Source: Myroides albus
Lineage (GTDB): Bacteria; Bacteroidota; Bacteroidia; Flavobacteriales; Flavobacteriaceae
Length of the DNA stretch: 51,512 nucleotides
NCBI RefSeq assembly: GCF_009711045.1
Contig: NZ_WMJX01000020.1
Span: 1-51,512 of the forward strand
Direction of reading: 5' to 3'
The first letter of the stretch is position 1, and each line of letters starts with the position of its first letter. Positions 1 through 8,881 of the stretch are shown here, piece by piece. The translations under genes were made by a program, and so were the position numbers. A model generated the notes under the pieces. It searched no databases. It was not told where the DNA came from and saw only the letters and a program-made list of their open reading frames with translations.

Positions 1-7
1 TAATACA

Positions 8-45
8 AAAGAGGGTGACCTTTTGGGACACCCTCTTTGCTTTTT
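8..45. terminator. Bidirectional hairpin terminator
   Basis: Arms AAAGAGGGTG (8-17) and CACCCTCTTT (29-38) pair perfectly around an 11-base loop. A T-rich tail follows on the plus strand and an A-rich flank gives a T run on the minus strand. It can end the minus-strand HD-domain gene and any plus-strand gene entering from outside the window. Confidence 0.75.
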
Positions 46-55
46 ATTATCTGAA

Positions 56-1207
56 TTATATTGCTCTAAAGGCATATACAAAGGAGATTACAGAGACTAA
101 TATACCTACTGTGAAAACCGTATATGTTATGTTTAGAAAGCGATATTTTCTATTTAATACGGCTCCTAAACTGTAGAGGTCTTTTGTCAAAGCATGGTGA
201 AGGTAGCCTTTGTCCTTCATGATATTCATTAGTGTATCTTCGTACTCCTGGTAGGGCATCTGGTGGAATGTACCAAAGAATAATAGATTGACCTCTCTAT
301 TTTCGACTTGTTCTCTTGTAAATTTTCCCGATGTTACTTTTGGTCTTGTCGATAAGATTGCAAATATGATTGTGGCTACACTGAATATCATCAAAATAAA
401 CGTGGGATATATCAAATGGGCATTACTTGGACTATCTAATTTAGGTATTAAAGTAGAGAGGCAAATCGAAATGATAATGGCGTTAACTGATAGCAGGATA
501 TTAGCTTTGCGATCTGCTATGGCACTTAGCTGAGTGTGATTTCTCAATGTTGTTCTAAATAGCGTATCAATCGTCCTATTGGTTTCGACCTTTTCTTTTT
601 TCTTTTTCTTCTCTTTAATTTTTTCTATCTCCTTTAAAATTGCCAGTAAATTTTCTTGCTTTTTGGGTTGCCAATTTTGTTGTGCATAGGCAGTATAGTA
701 TCGATGTCTATACAGCATGACATCTCTATTTTGTTCGTGCCATTCTAAATCAGTGTACGTCTTGTGATTAAGAGACTGTAACTCTTTGCGCAAAAGGTTG
801 CTTACCTCTACATAGTTGTCATCTGAGAAGTGGGCAAAATCTGCATCTTTTATTATGCACTCAAGGTCATTATCGGGGATATAATCGAGTTTTGTTGCTC
901 TGATTAATTGCATTACTTGTAAAACAACATCGACATCAACGCCATTTTCTAACAAAAAGGTCTGTGCCATTTGAGCACCGCGTTCTTCGTGTTCTTCCAG
1001 TGAATTAATGTATCCAACATCGTGAAACCATGCAGCATATCTCAAAATTTCAGTGTCTTTTTCACTCATTGGTTGATGGATGAGTATTTCTTCTAATCCA
1101 TTCACTACACGTAGAGTATGATTAAAATTATGATACGTATATTGATGTGATAATGTATCTTTGTGTATCTGAAAGATATGTTCTTCAACCTTTTGTAGAA
1201 TTGTCAT
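56..1207 (-). CDS. HD-domain phosphohydrolase fused to a Pycsar-effector-like membrane module
   Basis: The 383-residue protein has two parts. Residues about 15-190 form an HD-type metal-dependent phosphohydrolase with the expected ligands: His30 (in FNHTLRV), His62-Asp63 (WFHDVGY) and an Asp at 121/123 (DADFAH). A lysine/glutamate-rich stretch (190-210) leads to a region resembling DUF5706, the domain of the Pycsar effector PycTM, with membrane segments near 236-255, 264-285 and 358-380. HD domains usually hydrolyse phosphate esters, often of nucleotides; the substrate here is unknown. PycTM proteins respond to cyclic pyrimidine nucleotides in phage defence. No uridylate or cytidylate cyclase lies beside it within the window, so a defence role is not shown. 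The start is only 29 bp from the divergent next gene. Confidence 0.8.
   Translation of the reverse strand: MTILQKVEEHIFQIHKDTLSHQYTYHNFNHTLRVVNGLEEILIHQPMSEKDTEILRYAAWFHDVGYINSLEEHEERGAQMAQTFLLENGVDVDVVLQVMQLIRATKLDYIPDNDLECIIKDADFAHFSDDNYVEVSNLLRKELQSLNHKTYTDLEWHEQNRDVMLYRHRYYTAYAQQNWQPKKQENLLAILKEIEKIKEKKKKKEKVETNRTIDTLFRTTLRNHTQLSAIADRKANILLSVNAIIISICLSTLIPKLDSPSNAHLIYPTFILMIFSVATIIFAILSTRPKVTSGKFTREQVENREVNLLFFGTFHQMPYQEYEDTLMNIMKDKGYLHHALTKDLYSLGAVLNRKYRFLNITYTVFTVGILVSVISFVYAFRAI
1156..1163 (+). promoter_or_regulatory. -7 promoter element inside the HD gene
   Basis: TATCTTTG matches TAnnTTTG exactly and lies about 70 bases upstream of the plus-strand lipoprotein start, within the 5' coding part of the divergent gene. 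The 29-bp gap between the two starts is too short to hold a promoter for the plus gene, so this is the best candidate. Confidence 0.45.
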
Positions 1208-1236
1208 TTTTTCAAAAACTTTATTGACTCTAAATT

Positions 1237-4200
1237 ATGAAATTAATTCCTCACATAGGACTAAACGCTGTTAAAAGTCCTTTAGTATCTATATTTAGTA
1301 TTATTCTGCTGTCCTATGGTTGTGCTTCTTACAAAGATCGTGCAAACAATATGCAGGGAATGAGTATATCTCCCTCTTATGAACAGGTTGAGGTATCTCA
1401 TACGTATTACCTGTTGGGAAATATGGGCTACTTGGAGAATGAAAAGGTCAATCCCTATTTTTTAAGTGGAGGGGATAAAGCGAATCAGACAATTGTATTC
1501 TTGGGAGATAATGTTAGTGGCGGCTTGTCAAAGAAGCATCAAGAACAATATCAAAAGAGTCTCAAACAACTTGAGAATGAGGTACAATTAGCTAAATCAT
1601 TTGGAGGCAATACTGTGTTTATTAATGGAAATAAGGAATGGTCGGCTGGATATGAGGGTATCAAGCGCATAAGTGATTACTTAGAAAGTGAATTGGCAAA
1701 TAAGAAAGCACTCTTACCGCGAAAGGTATGTGGTTTTGAGCGATTAAAGAACAATGATGAGACTGTATTAATTGTTGTAGATAGTCAATGGTATCTTGAG
1801 GATTGGAACAAGCAACCGAATATCAATGAAGATTGTGATATAAAGACAAGAGAGGATTTCTTCGAAGAATTAAGAGGGGAGATTAATAAGAATCAGAACA
1901 AGGTAGTGCTCTTAGCTATGCACCATCCGGTAGTGAGCAATGGAAATCACGGAGGCAAATTCTCTTTTAACGATCATTTGTTTCCCTTTGAGTCTAAGAT
2001 TCCTATGCCTCTCATAGGCTCTCTATTTAACTATACTCGTGCTATGTCTGGAGTGTATGCGCAGGATTTGCAAAGTAAAAAATACAATGAGTTCAGTAAG
2101 CATCTTCGTACAATGACACAGATGTATGAGAATGTTATCCTTGTGTCAGGTCATGAAAAGAATCTACAGTATATAGAGAGTAGTGGTGTAAAGCAAGTAA
2201 TTAGTGGTGCTATGACGAATAGTAATACTGCTGCTCGAGCAATTGATGTAAATGACTTCACATCTACTAAGAAGGGGTACGCCAAAATAGAAGTATTAAA
2301 GGATAGAACTACTTGGCTCTCTTTTTGGGCTTTAAACCAAGATAAAGAAGAGCTCATCCACCGTCAGAAAATACTTGAGATAGAAAATCCTTCCTTTGAC
2401 CCTATTAATGAAATAGAGGAAGGAGTTACATTCGCAAGTGTTTACCCACAAGAATGGGTAAAGAAAACAAGTTGGTACAAGTTTTTATGGGGCGAACATT
2501 ATAGGGATACTTATGGAACACCTATAGAAGTACCAATCGCAGATATAACGAAGATAAACGGCGGATTAACACCTACTATTTCTGGAGGTGGTAATCAATC
2601 TATGTCATTGCGTTTGGTCGATAAGGACGGAAAAGAATATGTCATGCGTGGAATTAAGAAGAGTGTGGCCAGATTTGTGCAAACAGCTGTCTTTAAGGAT
2701 CAATATGTTATGAACTCTTTTGACAATACTTGGGCTGAGCGCTTTATTTATGACTTTTACACGACATCACATCCCTATACTGCTTTTGTGTTGGGAGATT
2801 TGTCAGATAAAATAGGATTGTTTCACACAAACCCTAAGCTGTATTATATCCCTAAACAAACTGCCTTGGGAAGGTTTAATGCAAACTATGGGGATGAGTT
2901 GTATATGATTGAAGAAAGGCCTACAGATGGCTTTGAGGAAGAAGATAGTTTTGGGAATGCTGCAAATATTATTAGTACTTCGGATGTGATTGCAAAATTG
3001 CGCAAAGATGAGAAGTACGAAATAGATCAAACAGCTTTTCTGCGCGCGCGCATTTTTGATATGCTCATAGGGGATTGGGATAGACATGGGGATCAATGGA
3101 GATGGTCAGAGTTTAAAGAGGAGGACAAAGTTATATACAAACCAATACCACGAGATAGGGATCAAGCTTTTGCCAAAATTGATGGTGCATTATTGAGGTT
3201 AATTAAGAAATTACCTCCTTTAAGACATATGCAGAATTATCAAAAGAGCTTTGCAAACCCAAGATGGCTAAATAAAACTGCATTTCCATTAGATCAATAT
3301 TTATTAAAGTCAACAGAGTTAGATGATTGGTTAACTCAAGCAGAGGATATTGTCAGCAAGTTAGATGATGAATCTATTGAGACGGCATTTGCAGCATTGC
3401 CTAAAGAAGTTCAAGGTAAAGAAGTTGAGGATATTATTGCTGTTTTGAAGTGGAGGAGAGATCACATCAAAGGGTACTTACCTAAGTATTTTGATAAGTT
3501 GCGTCAATATGTGGTTTTGGCAGGTACAGATAAGAAAGATAGATTCGATATTGAGCGTTTAGAAAATGGAGATGTCAGCGTTAAACAATATCGCCTTAAA
3601 AAGAATAGTGATGAGTTAGTTTTTGAACATGTGTATTCTTCTGCTCAAACAAGTGAGATTTGGTTGTACGGACTTAATGATGAGGATGTTTTTAATGTAA
3701 GAGGAGAAAGTAAATCGACTATTCGCTTGAGATTAATCGGAGGCAAGAATCAAGATAAATTTGATGTTGCAAATCCATCGAAAGTAATCGTTTACGATTA
3801 TAGAGATAAAACAAATGAAATCATTTCACCAAATGGCTCTGTCCGCAAATACATCAGTAATTCTTATGACTTAAATAATTTTAATTATGAGCGTTTGCCT
3901 TTAAATGTCAATATGCTGTTGCCTAATATTGGATATAATCCTGAAGATGGTGTAAAATTGGGATTCTTATATAGTTCGACACGTTCTAAATTTGTTCAAG
4001 ATCCGTATAGTGCAAAACATACTTTGAAGGGTTTCTATTCTTTCAATACAAAGGGATTAGAAGCGGAGTATAAAGGTTATTTTCCTAATGCAACGAACAA
4101 TTGGATGTTTACAATAGGAGGAAGAGCGACAAGTCCAAACTTTGCTATTAATTATTACGGCATAGGCAACGAGACTTATTACTTTGATAATGAACTTGGA

Positions 4201-4950
4201 AAGGACTATAAACGCGTTAGAATCGAAAGTTATTCTATATCCCCTGGATATAGATATGAAGGAAAACAAGGAGGGAGCTTTGAGACAAATATAGAATACG
4301 AAGCTTTGAAAGTGCAGGATAAAGCGAATCGATTTGTTACGAGTACACCTGAAGTTGTAAATCAAAAGGTGTTTGATTTTCAGCAATATGCAACTGTAAA
4401 AGGAGAGTTTAACTATGAACAGTATAATTACAAAGCAAATCCAACAGTTGGTTTTGGTTTTAATGCAAAGGTGGGTTGGAAGTTGAACTTAAGAGATACT
4501 GATCAAAACTTTACTTATTTGGATTTACAAATGAACTTTGTACATTTTATCGATAGGAGTGAGCGATTAGTACTCGCTACAAATTTTAATTATCAAACGA
4601 GATTTAATGATAATTACGACTTCTATCATGCATCAACTATAGGAGGAAATGCAAACTTGCGTGGTTTTAGACCTGAGCGATTTACAGGAAAGACTTCTTT
4701 TGTACAAACAACAGATTTAAGATATAATGTTGCTCAATTTACTGCTGGGTTTTTACCATTGACTTTTGGCCTATATGGAGGGTTTGATTACGGTAGAGTT
4801 TGGACACCAAATGAAAATTCAGACAAATGGCATAATGCCTATGGTGGTGGAATTTGGTTTACAGCAGTAGAACAAGCGACCATCCACTGTTCTTATTTTG
4901 GAAGTGTTGATGGAGGTCGCTTTGTATTTGGTTTAGGGTTTGGGTTTTAA
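1237..4950 (+). CDS. Large outer-membrane lipoprotein: metallophosphoesterase-like, kinase-like and beta-barrel regions
   Basis: The 1237-residue protein starts with a lipoprotein signal (lipobox LSYGC, Cys29). Residues about 52-350 resemble a calcineurin-like metallophosphoesterase: FLGDN (88-92), a GN at 131-132, HHP (229-231) and SGHE (304-307). Some usual ligands differ (LLGN at 59-62, GNKEW, GHEK). Residues about 440-660 have a Gly-rich turn (SGGGN, 449-453), a YVMR strand (468-471), LYMIEERP (555-562), then GDWDRHGDQW (612-621) and PIPRDRDQAF (637-645 region), an order resembling atypical kinases. The last ~330 residues look like an outer-membrane barrel of the surface-antigen/BamA type ending in Phe. 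Such proteins are widespread in Flavobacteria and usually annotated only as metallophosphoesterase. It overlaps the converging next gene by 18 bp. Confidence 0.8.
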   Translation: MKLIPHIGLNAVKSPLVSIFSIILLSYGCASYKDRANNMQGMSISPSYEQVEVSHTYYLLGNMGYLENEKVNPYFLSGGDKANQTIVFLGDNVSGGLSKKHQEQYQKSLKQLENEVQLAKSFGGNTVFINGNKEWSAGYEGIKRISDYLESELANKKALLPRKVCGFERLKNNDETVLIVVDSQWYLEDWNKQPNINEDCDIKTREDFFEELRGEINKNQNKVVLLAMHHPVVSNGNHGGKFSFNDHLFPFESKIPMPLIGSLFNYTRAMSGVYAQDLQSKKYNEFSKHLRTMTQMYENVILVSGHEKNLQYIESSGVKQVISGAMTNSNTAARAIDVNDFTSTKKGYAKIEVLKDRTTWLSFWALNQDKEELIHRQKILEIENPSFDPINEIEEGVTFASVYPQEWVKKTSWYKFLWGEHYRDTYGTPIEVPIADITKINGGLTPTISGGGNQSMSLRLVDKDGKEYVMRGIKKSVARFVQTAVFKDQYVMNSFDNTWAERFIYDFYTTSHPYTAFVLGDLSDKIGLFHTNPKLYYIPKQTALGRFNANYGDELYMIEERPTDGFEEEDSFGNAANIISTSDVIAKLRKDEKYEIDQTAFLRARIFDMLIGDWDRHGDQWRWSEFKEEDKVIYKPIPRDRDQAFAKIDGALLRLIKKLPPLRHMQNYQKSFANPRWLNKTAFPLDQYLLKSTELDDWLTQAEDIVSKLDDESIETAFAALPKEVQGKEVEDIIAVLKWRRDHIKGYLPKYFDKLRQYVVLAGTDKKDRFDIERLENGDVSVKQYRLKKNSDELVFEHVYSSAQTSEIWLYGLNDEDVFNVRGESKSTIRLRLIGGKNQDKFDVANPSKVIVYDYRDKTNEIISPNGSVRKYISNSYDLNNFNYERLPLNVNMLLPNIGYNPEDGVKLGFLYSSTRSKFVQDPYSAKHTLKGFYSFNTKGLEAEYKGYFPNATNNWMFTIGGRATSPNFAINYYGIGNETYYFDNELGKDYKRVRIESYSISPGYRYEGKQGGSFETNIEYEALKVQDKANRFVTSTPEVVNQKVFDFQQYATVKGEFNYEQYNYKANPTVGFGFNAKVGWKLNLRDTDQNFTYLDLQMNFVHFIDRSERLVLATNFNYQTRFNDNYDFYHASTIGGNANLRGFRPERFTGKTSFVQTTDLRYNVAQFTAGFLPLTFGLYGGFDYGRVWTPNENSDKWHNAYGGGIWFTAVEQATIHCSYFGSVDGGRFVFGLGFGF

Positions 4951-5814
4951 TGTACCCAAATCTACCTTGTAAATTTTACCGCCTTTTTTATCTTTGACTT
5001 CGTCAGCAAGATATAGCGTATTGTTGTCTTTGAATGTGATTGCCTCTTTTTGAGAAACGTGGTGTAGCTTATGTGTGGTAATTTTACCATCCATAATTGC
5101 ATTTGGGTTAAAGCTATCTACGATCCACACTTTTGAATGTGATAATAATACAAAGGAGTTCTCATCTGGGCTAATGGCAGCACCAGTAATAGCACATTGT
5201 TTGTATATATTACAGCCTTTAAATTTCTGAACGTATTGTGCTTTGTGATGTCCAGCTACGTTTGGTACTTTATAGACTAAAGAAGTGCCATCAAATGCTT
5301 TGCTTCTATTCTTTGTAAAAATGTAGAAATTATCATTGTAAAAAAAGAAAGCCTCTGCATCGTAAAATAGTTCTGTATCAACAGGGGGGAATGCCGTTTG
5401 TTCTGGGTATTCAAATGAGATAATAGCAGCTGGTGTTGCTGACTTTTTACTTAGATCCTCTTTGTTGATTTTGATAATTCTCAAATCTTTTCGTTGGTTT
5501 TTGTTATTTCCAAAATCGCCAATGTACAGATTTCCTTCTCTATCAGCAGTTAATTCTTCCCAATCAATATTCTTCGTTTGGGCAACTTCTAACGTATTAA
5601 TGATATTTCCCAATGAGTCAATTTGATATAGCTCACTTTTATTTCCGCTATCTTGTAGGGTCCAGAAAGTCTTTGATTCCGCATCATAGTGTATACCAGA
5701 AACTTCTTTCAGTTGATTTGGAAGCGTGATATAATCTTGTGTGATATCCTTTTTTTGTCCGCAGCTTGTCAGTGCAAACAGACTAAATAAAATCAGGGTA
5801 GAATATACTCTCAT
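4933..5814 (-). CDS. Lipoprotein with SdiA-regulated/NHL-like propeller
   Basis: The 293-residue product has a short lipoprotein signal (lipobox LTSCG, Cys19). The mature part shows propeller-like repeats: SGIHYDAESKTFWTLQDSG, an IDWEELTADREGNLYIGDFGNN block, YDAEAFFFYNDNFYIFTK and ITGAAISPDENSFVLL. This pattern fits SdiA-regulated or esterase-like beta-propeller proteins that sit in the cell envelope. No catalytic residues can be assigned. Its 3' end overlaps the converging large lipoprotein gene by 18 bp, so the two transcripts are complementary there. Confidence 0.65.
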   Translation of the reverse strand: MRVYSTLILFSLFALTSCGQKKDITQDYITLPNQLKEVSGIHYDAESKTFWTLQDSGNKSELYQIDSLGNIINTLEVAQTKNIDWEELTADREGNLYIGDFGNNKNQRKDLRIIKINKEDLSKKSATPAAIISFEYPEQTAFPPVDTELFYDAEAFFFYNDNFYIFTKNRSKAFDGTSLVYKVPNVAGHHKAQYVQKFKGCNIYKQCAITGAAISPDENSFVLLSHSKVWIVDSFNPNAIMDGKITTHKLHHVSQKEAITFKDNNTLYLADEVKDKKGGKIYKVDLGTLKPKP

Positions 5815-5963
5815 AGCAATAATTATTTTTAAACTATAAAGTTACTAAAGAGTTAAAGATAAATGAAGCTGTGTTTTGAAAAATATTGTGATTTTTTGAA
5901 GGAAATAGTTTATAATAATTTGATAGTCGACGAAAAAAAGCATATATAATTCAAACTTTAAAG

Positions 5964-5971
5964 TATATTTG
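5964..5971 (+). promoter_or_regulatory. -7 promoter element of lepA
   Basis: TATATTTG matches TAnnTTTG exactly. It would give an RNA leader of about 125 bases before the lepA ATG at 6105. The leader contains a hairpin-capable TTGAAA-GTGG-TTTCAA (6040-6055) and a 17-codon reading frame (6033-6086). Confidence 0.55.
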
Positions 5972-6104
5972 CAAAATATAGGGTTATTGTACTGTAATAG
6001 AAAGAGTATAAACGCCTTAAAACAATGATTATATGATTATTGAAAGTGGTTTCAATACTTCTAATGGGCATGTAATCACTAATTAAACTTTGATATTACG
6101 AAGA

Positions 6105-7901
6105 ATGAAGAACATTAGAAACTTTTGTATCATTGCTCATATTGACCATGGTAAGAGTACGTTAGCGGATAGATTATTAGATGCTACACAAACGGTAACA
6201 GCTAGAGAGCAACAGAATCAGTTGTTGGATAATATGGATTTGGAACGCGAGAGAGGTATTACTATCAAGTCTCATGCTATCCAAATGGAATATATGCACA
6301 ATGGAGAGAAATATATTTTAAATCTAATTGATACTCCAGGGCACGTAGACTTTTCTTATGAAGTTTCTAGGTCTATTGCAGCGTGTGAAGGAGCGCTTTT
6401 GATTGTTGATGCTGCGCAAAGTATTCAAGCACAGACTATCTCTAACCTTTATTTAGCGTTAGAAAATGATTTGACAATCATTCCTGTTTTAAATAAAATT
6501 GATTTGCCAAGTGCCAATCCTGAAGAAGTAAGCGACGATATCGTTGATTTATTAGGTTGTGACTATGAAGATATTATCCCTGCATCTGGTAAGACAGGAC
6601 TTGGAGTTGATAAGATCTTAGAGGCAATTATTAATAGAGTACCTTCTCCTAAGGGGAACCCAGAGGAACCACTACAAGCGTTAATTTTTGATTCTGTCTA
6701 CAATCCCTTTAGAGGTATTGAGGTTATTTTCCGTGTGATAAACGGTAAAATTACGAAAGGGCAAAGAATTAAATTTATGGCTACTGGGAAGGAATATTTT
6801 GCAGACGAAATTGGGACATTAAAATTGACTCAAGCGCCTAAACAAGAAATTTCAAGTGGTGATGTTGGATATCTGATCTCTGGTATTAAGGAAGCAAGAG
6901 AAGTAAAAGTAGGGGATACGATTACTGATGCAAAAGTACCTACACAGAATATGATTGAAGGGTTTGAGAACGTGAAACCAATGGTATTTGCTGGTATTTA
7001 CCCTGTTGATACGGAGGATTATGAAGAATTGCGTAACTCTATGGAGAAACTCCAATTGAATGATGCTTCTTTAGTATTCGCTGCAGAGAGTTCAGCAGCT
7101 TTAGGATTTGGTTTCCGATGTGGATTCTTGGGAATGTTGCACATGGAGATTATTCAGGAGCGTTTAGAGCGCGAGTTTAACATGACGGTTATTACAACTG
7201 TACCTAACGTGTCTTATTTAGCCTATACGAAGAAAGAGCCAGATACGGCTATTATTGTAAATAACCCGTCAGACCTACCTGAACCTTCTAAGTTAGAGAG
7301 AGTTGAAGAACCATATATTAAAGCAACTATTATTACTAAAGCAGACTTTGTTGGTCAAGTAATGAGTTTGTGTATTGATAAACGTGGTATTATTACTAAT
7401 CAAACTTACTTAACTGAAGATCGTGTAGAGTTAATGTTTGATATGCCGTTAGCAGAGATTGTATTTGACTTCTACGACAGATTAAAAACGGTATCTAAAG
7501 GGTATGCTTCTTTTGACTATTCGCCTATAGGTATGCGTACGTCAAATTTAGTTAAAGTCGACGTGATGCTTAATGCGAATGTAGTAGATGCGCTGTCTGC
7601 TTTAATGCACGCAGATAATGCTTATTCAATTGGAAAGAAAATGTGTGAGAAGTTAAAAGAGCTTATTCCACGTCAACAATTTGATATTCCTATTCAGGCA
7701 GCTATTGGTGTGAAAGTTATTGCTCGTGAAACAGTAAAAGCTTTACGTAAAGACGTTACAGCTAAATGTTATGGTGGGGATATTTCTCGTAAACGTAAAT
7801 TACTTGAAAAGCAAAAAGCGGGTAAGAAACGCATGCGACAAGTGGGTAACGTTGAGATACCGCAAGAAGCATTTATGGCAGTATTAAAATTGAACGATTA
7901 A
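6105..7901 (+). CDS. lepA: Elongation factor 4 (LepA)
   Basis: LepA is a ribosome-associated GTPase that can back-translocate stalled ribosomes and affects initiation and ribosome assembly. The 598-residue protein has the G1 loop AHIDHGKST (residues 10-18), the RGITIK switch segment, [12 protein letters not shown] (G3) and NKID (G4), then the EF-G-like domains and the LepA-specific C-terminal part ([21 protein letters not shown]). The ATG at 6105 is chosen because it starts with the family's usual [17 protein letters not shown]; an in-frame TTG at 6090 would add five atypical residues. A strong terminator follows. Confidence 0.97.
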   Translation: MKNIRNFCIIAHIDHGKSTLADRLLDATQTVTAREQQNQLLDNMDLERERGITIKSHAIQMEYMHNGEKYILNLIDTPGHVDFSYEVSRSIAACEGALLIVDAAQSIQAQTISNLYLALENDLTIIPVLNKIDLPSANPEEVSDDIVDLLGCDYEDIIPASGKTGLGVDKILEAIINRVPSPKGNPEEPLQALIFDSVYNPFRGIEVIFRVINGKITKGQRIKFMATGKEYFADEIGTLKLTQAPKQEISSGDVGYLISGIKEAREVKVGDTITDAKVPTQNMIEGFENVKPMVFAGIYPVDTEDYEELRNSMEKLQLNDASLVFAAESSAALGFGFRCGFLGMLHMEIIQERLEREFNMTVITTVPNVSYLAYTKKEPDTAIIVNNPSDLPEPSKLERVEEPYIKATIITKADFVGQVMSLCIDKRGIITNQTYLTEDRVELMFDMPLAEIVFDFYDRLKTVSKGYASFDYSPIGMRTSNLVKVDVMLNANVVDALSALMHADNAYSIGKKMCEKLKELIPRQQFDIPIQAAIGVKVIARETVKALRKDVTAKCYGGDISRKRKLLEKQKAGKKRMRQVGNVEIPQEAFMAVLKLND

Positions 7902-7931
7902 TTAGGGTAACTTACTCTATTTGACAATATT

Positions 7932-7969
7932 AAGAGACAATCATTTTTTAAGTGATTGTCTCTTTTTTT
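7932..7969 (+). terminator. lepA: lepA terminator
   Basis: Perfect arms AAGAGACAATCA (7932-7943) and TGATTGTCTCTT (7953-7964) are followed by a T run on the plus strand. It lies about 30 bases after the lepA stop. Confidence 0.85.
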
Positions 7970-7973
7970 GCAT

Positions 7974-7981
7974 TACATTTG
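7974..7981 (+). promoter_or_regulatory. -7 promoter element of the lipoprotein gene
   Basis: TACATTTG matches TAnnTTTG. It sits after the lepA terminator and about 24 bases before the ATG at 8005, supporting that start over the in-frame codon at 7921. Confidence 0.55.
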
Positions 7982-8004
7982 CGGCGTTTATTTTTAAAAT
8001 ATAT

Positions 8005-8836
8005 ATGAAGATAATTTTAAGTAAAGTATTGTTTGCTTTATTGTTACTATTAGGTTTCTACGGATGTAAGGAACAAAAGGCGGCTGAAGTCGTTAAGGTA
8101 GTAGAAAATCAAGAATCGAAGGAAGTTCAAGAAGTTCAACAGGAGAAACCTATCACAATAGAGAAAACTGTTCTACCTAGAGAATCAAAAGTAAATTTCA
8201 ATTTGATTATTCCTGCGTATTACAATCAGGAGGGAGAAAAGAGTGTTTACGAATCTATCAATGACTCTTGGTTGGAGTTTAGAGAGGTAAATGGTGCATT
8301 TGTCGTTCAAAAAGCAGAGTATAATCTATCAGATCCCCTGATGAATGAGTGTACAGGAGAATTACAAGTGGGAGTCTTTTCGCCAGATGAAGAAGAACCC
8401 CTTATTTATTTTTCACCTGATAATAGCGATATTAAAGAGGGAGAGTTGATCTCTTTGCCTAAAGGGGCTTTGCCATTCTGGACTGAGAATGTAGTAGAAT
8501 ACGTTTACCTTTTCATCTACAGGTAAGCTTACGGACTTTTATGAATATACTACAGATGACATTGAGGAGCCACAAATGCATAAAAGTTATTCGGACTATG
8601 TGTTGTATTTATCTGTCAATGGAAAAGACAAACAAGAGATACTCAAAGTAGATAGTTTCGATGGAACTTTTTTACAAGTTTTATTTGTAGGAGATATGGA
8701 TGGAGATGGCAAACTTGATTTTATATTTGATACATCAAGTTTTTATGAAGAGAAATCTATTGATGTCTATTTATCGAAGGGAGCTAAGAATTACCTATAC
8801 CTTGCCTCTCAAGGTAGAAATGACTTTAGTTGTTAA
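8005..8836 (+). pseudogene. Lipoprotein gene broken by a single-base frameshift
   Basis: The first part (8005-8526) starts with a lipoprotein signal (LLGFYGCKE, Cys16 by count from this ATG) and reads to a stop just after WTENVVEYVYLFIYR. The second part (ORF 8576-8836) continues smoothly upstream of its ATG in the next frame as FTFSSTGKLTDFYEYTTDD from about 8504, then VGDMDGDGKLDFIFDTSS, an FG-GAP-like calcium-binding pattern. Removing one base near 8503 joins both halves into one ~276-residue lipoprotein. The call could reflect real inactivation or a sequencing error; function is unknown. The promoter and terminator appear intact. Confidence 0.65.
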
Positions 8837-8881
8837 TAAATAAAGAAGGAGATTACACTGTGTAATCTCCTTCTTTATTTA
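8837..8881. terminator. Bidirectional terminator
   Basis: A near-perfect 21-bp stem (8837-8857 with 8861-8881) has a 3-base loop. It separates the converging lipoprotein pseudogene and thioredoxin gene, and the thioredoxin stop codon lies inside the stem. Confidence 0.85.

Noticed and set aside
56..1207. Complete Pycsar defence system
   Set aside because: Only the effector-like domain is present; no pyrimidine cyclase is adjacent on the visible side, and the fused HD domain makes a housekeeping role as likely.
8576..8836. Independent gene encoding an 86-residue protein
   Set aside because: Its frame continues sensibly upstream of the ATG into the preceding lipoprotein's region, so it is better read as the second half of a frameshifted gene.
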